A DNA stretch of 64,000 nucleotides from positions 20,186,295 to 20,250,294 of the forward strand of contig NC_059293.1 of NCBI RefSeq assembly GCF_017591435.1, in the 5' to 3' direction. The DNA is from Portunus trituberculatus. Lineage: Eukaryota > Arthropoda > Malacostraca > Decapoda > Portunidae. The notes under the pieces were generated by a model. It saw only the letters and a program-made list of their open reading frames with translations, was not told where the DNA came from and did not search any database. Of this stretch, positions 54,786-64,000 are shown piece after piece. Positions within the stretch are counted from its first letter, which is position 1, and every line of letters begins with the position of its first letter. Position numbers and translations under genes: made by a program.

Positions 54786-54829
54786 GTAAGTATGACATAT
54801 TTATCCTTTAGTCTTGGTTTAAAGCGAGG

Positions 54830-55370
54830 GCTGGAGAGAAGACGAGCCAGAAGGTGTGAGGGAAGGGAGGGAGGTGAGGGAAACGGCTGAGGAGAGGACA
54901 AGGAGTAAAGGAAGAGAGGAAAGGTAAAGGGTTGAGGGGTGTACTAGAATTAAGTAGTAGGAGAGACAGGAGAGAGGGAGAAAGAAAAGAGCAAAGGAGC
55001 AGAGGGAGATAGGGAAAAATTTTCTTGGAATGCAGATAGAAACGAAAAGAGAGAGTAGAATATGAGAGAAAGAAGAAAAAAAAAGTAGGAGAAAAGAGAC
55101 AGAAAGAGAGAGAAAGAAGTAAACGAGAAAGACGTTAGGAGAAGAGAAAGAGAAATGCAAAAAAAAAGAGGAAAAGAAAAAAAAAGAAAAAATAAGTAGG
55201 AGAAAAGAAAGGGAGAAGTAAACGAGAAAGATGTTGGGAAAAGAGAAAAACATGCAAAAAAAAGGAAGAAAAGAGAAGCCAAAAAAAAAAATAAAGTGGT
55301 GAGAAGAGGTAGAGAAATACAAGAAAATAATGGAAAGAACACGAAAGGATAAGCTGGTGGCAGTAATTTT
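54830..55370. other. Polypurine stretch of about 540 bp
   Basis: Almost pure A+G on the plus strand with AGAGAAAG, AAAAAAG and GTAGGAGAAAAG words. The 128-245-codon minus-strand Phe/Leu/Ser frames are compositional. Confidence 0.7.
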
Positions 55371-55436
55371 GACGTATTGATATACGTAGTGTGTAATATG
55401 ATAATGGTTTCCAAGGAGCGGTGCAGCGGTGTGAGG

Positions 55437-55497
55437 TTGTGAATGTGTGAGTGTGTGAGTGTGTGAGAGTGTGAATGTGTGAGGGTGTGAGGGTGTC
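55437..55497. repeat. 8-bp minisatellite (GTGTGAGT)n
   Basis: GTGTGAAT, GTGTGAGT, GTGTGAGA and GTGTGAGG units. Confidence 0.88.
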
Positions 55498-55637
55498 GTG
55501 CAGCCCTCTACACCCCGCCACTGAGGTACGAGGTGTGTGGAGCGGCCACTATGCACTTAAGTTAGATTATCGCCGTTTGTCCGCACGTCTCCTTGTGGTA
55601 TTTGGTTTTCGATTTGTAGCTTAACAATTTATAGCCT

Positions 55638-55751
<114 letters not shown>

Positions 55752-55812
55752 TTTGTGTGTCGTTGCTTTAAACTGTTGTTTGTACACTTGACATTTTATG
55801 TGCTCGTGTATT

Positions 55813-55816
<4 letters not shown>

Positions 55817-55889
<73 letters not shown>
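55817..55889. repeat. (TG)36 microsatellite
   Basis: Perfect, 73 bp. Confidence 0.99.
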
Positions 55890-55890
<1 letters not shown>

Positions 55891-56285
55891 ATATGTTTCT
55901 GTTTGTCAAGATTTACCGGTGAGTGAGGCTGAGTAATCGTACACGCCTCGCTTGGCTCCGGAGACTTAACCTAAATAATCCTGCAGACACACACACACAC
56001 GGCCTAGCGCCCTTACCCTTCCGCGGCCCGGCGCTCACCACACACACCCCGACACGCTGCATAAAACCTTAGAGTGCGATGTCGTGCTAAAGAATCATCA
56101 ATGACTATCGGGGTGAGCTGCCGCAGTCCCCTCCGTGACACAGCGGTATCCTTCACACCAACCAGCCGTGTGAACTTGTCCGCTAGAATGTGATTGATTT
56201 AGTCTGAGGAAAGCCTTAAGCGATCCCTTTTTATTCGTACTGCAGTGAACGGAGTGTGGGTTGGAATGGATAGTGTAGAGTTTAA
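55890..56285. other. Unique sequence
   Basis: A short (AC)n at 55985; GC-rich. No gene recognised. Confidence 0.4.
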
Positions 56286-56484
56286 AGCTACTGAAGTACC
56301 GTGATGCGTTTTCATATTCATTCTGCTTACTATTAGGTGATTTTATACAGCTTCAGATACTTATGCTGCTATTGAAATAGTGCGGACTCTGGCCACTAAT
56401 TTTCTGACCTCCATATATCCTTCCTAATCTAAATAAAATCTTGAAATCCACGTTTTCAACCTTCCGACTCAATACTGGGATAAA
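56286..56484 (-). mobile_element. Element A: diverged copy
   Basis: CTACTGAAGTACCGTGATGCG at the left; AATCCACGTTTTCAACC and ACTCAATACTGGGATAAA at the right. The interior matches well (TTTTATACAGCTTCAGATAC). Confidence 0.75.
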
Positions 56485-57451
56485 TATTCTACCTTTCTTC
56501 GTGTGGCTTTTGTTGAGGAGGTGCAACAGCTACTCCTCCAATCACGCTATCTCGTACGTACGCATAACACGCCAGCGCCTGAAGTCTGTAGAATCCTGCG
56601 GTTACCTCAAGGGCGTACCCAATAGCACTCACTTTCCCCTTGGCTAGTAATTGTCAGCGCCGCGACCGTGTAATGGAAATGCCTCCGTATGTTCCGTGTT
56701 GTTCTTGCGGCAATTCCACGTCCCTGTGCCAACAACATTAGAGCTCACCCTTATGACCTCACTCGTAATTCGCCGGGTGCGTGCGGCTGTGTTATATGCG
56801 TCTGTGTTTTCTCAGGAGCAAAGCAAATACTAGTTAAGCTTCCCGCGGTACTATATCACAGGCCAACCTCGTGTTTTGGTATTAAACGGCGTCTTGTGTG
56901 TCTGGGTGTTAAGTTTACGGAGGACTTAAGGACAAAAGGCTGAGTTTAGAAAAGGTTTGGGAAAAAGTCAAATTTGTTGTGTCCTGTAATGTTGTATAGA
57001 ATGTGTTTTGCAGGCTTATTGTTTCGAGTTTTCTTTTGTAGTTTGTTTTTGCGTGAGAGTCGAGGAATGCTGACGCTTTCTGACAACCTCCAGCAGTAGC
57101 AGCTTCATTTCCTTTTCGTTACAGACATGTGAGAAATGTGGTTGGATTTGTCATTTCAAGTAATTTTTGTATAATTTAATTCATATCAAGTGATCTCCTG
57201 CTCTTGATATTATTTAACAGTTGATTCTTCACTAAACCTTTTGTAAACAGTTTTGTTTTGCATTTTTTGAGTATTAATTTCTAGACATATTAAATTGTTT
57301 TGCAATCTGTGATTTTTTTTTTAGTTGATCACTGAAGCTTTCTTCAAATAATTTCACAGTCTGTATTTCCCTTGGATGGTTCCTCATACCCACTGACTTT
57401 CCTTAATAGCTTGTGGATGTCCATGACCCGAAGCATCCGTGCAAATCTTTG
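56485..57451. other. Unique sequence, no gene seen
   Basis: 56640-56945 has overlapping frames of 60-84 codons on the plus strand, none recognised. Confidence 0.4.
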
Positions 57452-57703
57452 CATATAACACATCATTCTGACACACACAGTATATTCTCCTGACACACGC
57501 AACACATCTTTTTCACACATAGCACATCCTCCTGACACACAAAGCACATTCTTCTGATACACAGCACATCCTCCTTACACCCAGCACACCCTCCTGACAT
57601 ACAAAGCATACTCTTCTGACATACACAGCACATTCTTGTGGCACACAAAGCAGATCCTTTTGACACACGCAGCACATTCTCCTGACACACAACACAGCTG
57701 CGG
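57452..57703. repeat. 20/22-bp minisatellite, about 12 units
   Basis: Units of ACACACAAAGCACATTCTCCTG type alternate between about 20 and 22 bp. Two units (42 bp) keep frame, and the minus strand is open in overlapping frames giving Cys-rich peptides (VLCVRRMCCVCQ-like). No start or splice context supports real coding. Confidence 0.9.
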
Positions 57704-58033
57704 TCACTTGGTCCCACTGCATGGTTACCACCGTGTCTCTGTGTTCACACCACCACAGAAACAAGTTACCATGTCGTGAATGTTGTTCCCAGTTCCTGTT
57801 TGAGGCGGACACGATCCCTTGTTATCACAACAGGCGGACGGCCTGGCGCTGACACGGACAATATTGGGCGTGTGATTGGGTGTTGATGGTGTTGCTTGAC
57901 TCTTTGCCAGCTGCGTCGTGCTCTGCGTTGTAGGAAAAAGGTACCATGTAGGTGTGAAATCTTTATATTTTTCCCAAGTTGCTAGAATAAATCGATATTA
58001 TTTGGAAATATGTTAAAGGTAATACTGCTAGCA
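57704..58033. other. Unique sequence
   Basis: GC-rich to 57930, no gene recognised. Confidence 0.4.
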
Positions 58034-58047
58034 GTGTGTATATGTGT

Positions 58048-58096
<49 letters not shown>

Positions 58097-58105
58097 TGTG
58101 TGTTT
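58034..58105. repeat. Interrupted (GT)n
   Basis: GT with several AT substitutions. Confidence 0.95.
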
Positions 58106-58983
58106 GTGATGAATGGGAGCTCGCCTTCCATCACAACAGAAGGCACCACAGTCAATGATGACATCCTAATCCCGCGACAGAATAATAAGGGTTTGTGTCT
58201 GTAATTCCCGGCGGCGGGTGAAGCAGACAAGACGTGGCGTAACGAGTGCCAGGCACGCACTGCTGCCTGCGTGAACCTGGGACTGGAAGGGCTGCGGCTG
58301 ACAAAACCATGAATGTGGCCACAAAATTAGTCCAGAAATGATCGTTAGGGAGCAATAGCAGAGGAGCGGGAGTGGCTTGACGGGCCATCATGCGGAGTGG
58401 AAACAGGAAGAAAGAGAAAGCCAGTCATGCATCGAGGAACAAAGCCACGGTTCTCTCGCCGATGACTCCCTTTGAGTCACGCGAGCGTTCCCTTACATAA
58501 GAAGTCCTCGCCTCAGTAATGTCCTTGTCCCTCATCACACAAAGCATTGTCTTTTACACTGATTGCCAGAAAGAATCATTACAAACCGTGTTGTTCATAT
58601 GGAAAGAGGCAACCTACCTGTAAAAGTAAGCAGAGGAACATAAATCTAGGAATAAAGAGTATCGGGATACCAGCAAAGAGATCACCCTTGTCATTGGTAT
58701 TGCTGCCGAATCTCGTTCCTCAGTGAAGAGCTTCTCCTCCCAACGGTCTTTTTAAAGGAAGAACTAAAGGTGTTTTGCAATCCTAATCACCATCTTATGA
58801 CCTTGTTGTGGCGCCATGCTCAGTCAGTTGCAAATTCCCCGCAGCCGCTGCCTGATTCTCTCTTTGCCACCGCTCCGTGTTTATGTATTGCCGTGACGCT
58901 TTCATGTTGATAACGACGTCCTATTATGTTTTCCTCTTCCCAGAAACTCCCAGAGCCGTCGTTGCTGAATCGTAACTTTTCTT
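58106..58983. other. Unique sequence, no gene seen
   Basis: Comparatively GC-rich and free of simple repeats. Short minus-strand frames only. Confidence 0.4.
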
Positions 58984-59380
58984 AATCATCTTTCTTTGCT
59001 CTCTCACCACGACTATTCTCCAACGCCACAGAAAGGATGAATCGGGTTTCTCCTGTTAACTTAGAAATTGCTAATCTGTCACTAAGACTGGAAAAGTACC
59101 CTTAACCACTTCAGTACCACGATGTGTTTTTATATTCATTCTGGTTATTATTTGGTGATTTTATACAGCTTCAGAATCTTATATGAGAATCAAAATAGTG
59201 AAGACTGTGGCCATTAATTTTCTGACCTCCATAAATCCTCCATAATGTCAATAAAATCGTCTTATCACATCCAAAATTCATGGCAAAAATGCGTCTCAGT
59301 ACTGAAAGGGTTAAAAACACATGTAGCTTTAACGAAATCCTTTGAAAATCGCGGAGGTGTTGCAGTAGTGTTTCAGATCG
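58984..59380 (+). mobile_element. Element C copy 3, split by an element A
   Basis: The left half shows CTCTCACCACGACTATTCTC and GGAAAAGTACCC up to 59101. The right half resumes at 59315 with AAACACATGTAGCTTTAACG and TCCTTTGAAAATCGCGGAGG, ending near TAGTGTTTCAGATCG. Joined, the halves follow copies 1 and 2. Confidence 0.78.
59102..59314 (-). mobile_element. Element A nested in element C
   Basis: TTAACCACTTCAGTACCACG at the left and CAGTACTGAAAGGGTTAA at the right, 213 bp including both TTAA. The uninterrupted C copies have one TTAA here (CCATTAAAAACCC, CTCCTTAAAAA), which fits a TTAA target duplication. Confidence 0.9.
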
Positions 59381-59820
59381 AACCCGCTCGCAGCTTTTTA
59401 GCTACGAGTCAAGCGCTGAGTCAGAGCCACGGGGCCCAAAAGTGACCACATACAATATGGCTATGTAAATAAGTTGCTTAAACGCAGCCAAAAAGTTCCT
59501 AATTGGTTGTGACAATTTAATTCGCAGAGTTTTGCCGGTCTGCCTAAAACGTGACAACAACTTCCCACACAAACTCGAGACGGCGGAGGGAAAAATGAGG
59601 AAAATGTGTTCATGAGGGGAAATTTCTCAGGGGCGGGTCTGTTTAAAGGCAGCGGACAAAAAGGAGACAATTTGTTCGTCCCTTCCTTTGGTCATTAGAG
59701 GCCTGGATTGTACGTCCGCCGTCTACGGAAAAGGAGGAACTGCGGTGTCTTCTTTTATGCAACTTATGGTAAAGAGAAAAAAAAAATTGTTGCTCCGCTC
59801 CACGATGTCTTAGTGGCGCT

Positions 59821-59826
<6 letters not shown>
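59381..59826. other. Unique sequence
   Basis: No gene recognised. Confidence 0.4.

Positions 59827-59912
<86 letters not shown>
59827..59912. repeat. (GT)43 microsatellite
   Basis: Perfect, 86 bp. Confidence 0.99.
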
Positions 59913-59914
<2 letters not shown>

Positions 59915-60335
59915 GATAGTAGCACAGTATACATTGGAAGGACAGTGTGGTTGCGGTGCTGTCTGTCTCTTGTAATGATGATGCTATAGTGTGTTTTGTT
60001 TCGGGTATAAATTTATGGTGGCGTTGATGGTGATTGTTGTGTTGTTAGTTGTGGATGTGCAGATGTAGCAGCGGTGGTGGTGGTAGTGGAGTTCGGTATA
60101 ATAGCATGGCCAGCCCTTACTTCATATCTTGGCAAGCACGTCTTTTCTTAGATAGGGCATCATATCCTCCAGTTTGGCCGGTGATTCCTTTTACCGTTCC
60201 TGACCGGCGCCTTCCGTGTGGCCCTACTAAGCTGCAGGTTGCGTTCTGCATAATTACCGTGAGTCTGGCTCTTCCTGGCCCGCTTTCAGAATTGCTTCGT
60301 TAGTGTTCATTACGATTTTTTTGCACTGTGGAAGG
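59913..60335. other. Unique sequence
   Basis: GGTGGT patch at 60070; no gene recognised in the 60100-60300 frame. Confidence 0.4.
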
Positions 60336-60995
<660 letters not shown>

Positions 60996-61460
60996 CCGCA
61001 AGCTTGAGGTAATGATGGAGGGAGTGAGCGGAGAGAGAAGGTGATTGGGGAGAATTGAAGAAGACAGGGAAAGGGAAGGCGAAAGAGGGGAGAGGAGTAG
61101 AGTGGAGTAACGCGAGCCATGAGAAGAGGAATAACACTGTCCATAGAAGGTAGTAGGTAGAGTGAAGTAGATGACAAGAGAATGAAATAAGAGAAAGAAA
61201 GAGAAAGAAACCTAATTAGAAGATAGAAGAGTGGAAGGACGGAAGAGGATGTAGAGTAAGAGGAACAAGAGAAGAAGGGAGTCTGATTAGAAAGAAGGCA
61301 ATAGATTAGAAGGGCTGAAAAACAAGTAAATCGATGATGAGAAATGAAGGCAGGTAGGAGGAAGACAGGTGGAAGGGGAGCAACACACGCACTCCGGAAA
61401 CAAGACGAAATAGAATACGTAAATAAGAAACGAGAAGAGAGGAAACAGTGAGGAGTGATG
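60996..61460. other. Polypurine-rich stretch
   Basis: G+A-rich plus strand. It is followed by a pyrimidine-rich stretch at 61465-61870, so the strand bias flips within about 20 bp near 61460. Confidence 0.6.
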
Positions 61461-61464
61461 GAAG

Positions 61465-61870
61465 TTTTCTCTCTCCTGCCATCCATCATCCACCCTTCCT
61501 TCTCTTTCTCTTTCTCCTTTTTTTCTTTTACTGGTTTCTCGTTTCTCCTTTTCATCTCTTTCCTTTTCTCACTCTTCCTTCACACCTCCATTTTTTTCTT
61601 TCATCTCCTCCTTTTGCCTCATTCTTTCTCTAACATTCCATTTTCCATCCTCTTCTACCTTCATTCTCAATTTTCTCCTCTCCCTCTCTTCATTCGTGTC
61701 TTCTGTCTCCCTTCCCTTATGTCTTCATCTCTCTCCTTCACTCCCTCTTCCATTCCTCTCTTTCTCTTTCCTCCTTGCTCTCTTTCTCTGCTTTATATAA
61801 CCCCTTCACTTTTTTTTCTCTCTCTCTACTCTTCCTTATTTTTTTCTCTAGCTTTTACTTGTTTTTTTTC
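61465..61870. other. Pyrimidine-rich stretch
   Basis: CTTTCTC and TTCTCC words. The plus-strand Phe/Ser/Leu frames are compositional. Confidence 0.6.
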
Positions 61871-62035
61871 TTTTTGTTCTTTCTGGCGCAAGTAACAAAT
61901 ACAAATATGAGAGTTATAAAAAGTCTTCTCTCTATTTTTCTTGGAATATTCTGTTGACTAGCCTTGGTCATGACACTAGTTTTTATTTGTCATTTTTTTT
62001 TCCTCTCTCTCATTCCGTTTTTATTTGCTCAACTA

Positions 62036-62609
<574 letters not shown>

Positions 62610-62696
62610 ATCAATCTTAAAGGGAACTGGCATTTCAAGTGGGCCTTTTATGAATCTTTTGTTCCCCCTCGTTGTTTTTCCCTCTTTTGCATAAAC
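62610..62696 (+). mobile_element. Element B: LINE 3' end fragment
   Basis: AAAGGGAACTGGCATTTCAAG, GTGGGCC, TTTTGTTCCCCCTCGTTG and CCCTCTTTTGCATAAAC. The 3' end runs directly into an AC tract. Confidence 0.65.
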
Positions 62697-62697
62697 A

Positions 62698-62698
<1 letters not shown>

Positions 62699-62779
<81 letters not shown>
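62699..62779. repeat. Compound (AC)16-(AG)24
   Basis: AC to 62730, then AG to 62779, starting at the 3' end of an element B copy. Confidence 0.99.
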
Positions 62780-62782
<3 letters not shown>

Positions 62783-62914
62783 AAACAGAGACTATATTGC
62801 TCATCTCTTCCTCCTTCCCCCTATCACCCTCTTCTTTGGCATCATTATAACGTGAATGCAAACTAAATTACCGGCTTAATAACACTTGCTATAGGTAATG
62901 GTAATGACGCACCG

Positions 62915-62918
<4 letters not shown>

Positions 62919-62966
<48 letters not shown>
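62919..62966. repeat. (GA)24 microsatellite
   Basis: Perfect, 48 bp. Confidence 0.99.
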
Positions 62967-62969
<3 letters not shown>

Positions 62970-63076
62970 CTGAGTGGCGCTACAGGTGGAGAAACTGTAC
63001 ATCACGTATCCCAGGATGTGTTAAGTTTCCTCGTTTGAGCTCAAGTAAATAACACCTCAAATACTATTAAAACACC

Positions 63077-63078
<2 letters not shown>

Positions 63079-63128
<50 letters not shown>

Positions 63129-63133
63129 GGTGG
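63079..63133. repeat. (TG)21 then (GGTG)n
   Basis: Perfect TG to 63120, then GGTGGGTGGG. Confidence 0.97.
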
Positions 63134-63346
63134 TAAAATGTCACTCACAGAAAAAAACAACTTTGAATCGCTCTTTCTTGTGTTCTGTTCTTTCGTTTCC
63201 TTTTATTTCCTTTTTCAATGTCAGACACGTTTCACAAGGGAAATTGATGCTACCTCCTTCAGAGCCCAAGATGTGTCTGTGAAGTGTGTGTGGCGTGCGT
63301 GCGAGGGTGTGCGTGGGTGTGCGTGGGAGATGACTAGCAAGCAGGG

Positions 63347-63349
<3 letters not shown>

Positions 63350-63407
<58 letters not shown>

Positions 63408-63408
63408 T

Positions 63409-63453
<45 letters not shown>
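63350..63453. repeat. Compound (GT)28-(GA)n
   Basis: GT to 63405, AGTGAGAGATAGA, then GA to 63453. Confidence 0.98.
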
Positions 63454-63456
<3 letters not shown>

Positions 63457-63532
63457 TATTCACCACCTTTTAGCATTTTTTCCTATTATTTTCTCTTCGT
63501 GGAAAAGCGTTTCTAAGCTTCCACCACTTCCT

Positions 63533-63700
<168 letters not shown>

Positions 63701-63910
63701 ACTCTCTCCCAACTCCTCACCACACCACCCTGCCCCTCCTTCCCACGCCACACTTCCTTTTAGCCTCTTACTCCTCCTTTCCTACTTCCTCCACCTCCCA
63801 ATCTGACAACACCTCGTAGTGCCACAAGTTTCCAGTCCTACCCAAACTCTACAACTTTCTGGCTCTTGTAATGACGACTAGTAGTCTTTCCAGAGTGACG
63901 CCTGCAATAT

Positions 63911-63913
<3 letters not shown>

Positions 63914-63967
<54 letters not shown>
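63914..63967. repeat. (GA)27 microsatellite
   Basis: Perfect, 54 bp. Confidence 0.99.
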
Positions 63968-63970
<3 letters not shown>

Positions 63971-64000
63971 TGGAAATGTTGAAGGTTTCTATATTGTGTG

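Noticed and set aside
54819..55556. 245-codon minus-strand ORF resembling a multi-pass membrane protein
   Set aside because: Phe/Leu/Ser richness comes from the polypurine plus strand. Three overlapping frames are equally open, which indicates composition rather than selection.

Overview
This is eukaryotic, animal-type intergenic or intronic DNA. I find no host gene with a protein-coding exon I could defend. Perfect dinucleotide repeats alone add up, by my own tally, to about 6.8 kb (over 10% of the window), and trinucleotide and pyrimidine-rich tracts add roughly another kilobase. This load, together with the retrotransposon and MITE types present, suggests an arthropod, most likely a decapod crustacean such as a crab. 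That assignment is inference from general knowledge of decapod genomes, not a database match. Almost all long open frames are translations of (TC)n, (GA)n, (GT)n, (AC)n, (TA)n or (TCC)n and are not genes.

The only protein-coding material with recognisable homology belongs to retrotransposons. A 5'-truncated, internally deleted non-LTR retrotransposon lies on the minus strand at about 12870-14563. It has reverse transcriptase motifs A and B, no catalytic motif C, a C-terminal Cys/His segment, an A/T-rich 3' UTR and a (TAC)n tail. A second LINE family ('element B') is present as at least seven short 3'-end fragments. The longest (613-785) still encodes a WNSLP...SFK tail typical of LINE ORF2 C-termini.

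Two non-autonomous, inverted-repeat families are dispersed through the window. 'Element A' is about 205-226 bp, with CCCCTTCAGTAC termini flanked by TTAA. I count thirteen near-complete or internally deleted copies and one fragment. 'Element C' is about 200-220 bp with degenerate CGTATT...AAAC termini, and has three copies. One element A (59102-59314) sits inside an element C, and the two uninterrupted C copies act as empty sites with a single TTAA. This supports a piggyBac-like TTAA target-site duplication for A.

Layout: 1-5.3 kb is AT-rich unique sequence with the first long GA, GT and TA tracts. 5.3-12.2 kb is dense in TC/AC/AT tracts and holds the first A and B copies and a 150-bp tandem duplication. 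12.9-14.6 kb is the LINE relic. 15-28 kb mixes B copies, several tandem duplications and many microsatellites. 28.7-29.2 kb is a degenerate 20-bp minisatellite. 29.7-31.5 kb and 36.7-39.6 kb are pyrimidine-rich and end in an uninterrupted (TC)254 tract. 39.9-48.3 kb carries A and C copies, two further tandem duplications and a 730-bp low-complexity block. 48.4-64 kb has A, B and C copies, polypurine stretches, a 20/22-bp minisatellite and terminal compound microsatellites. The elements do not form a pathway; the window is a record of repeat insertion and slippage.
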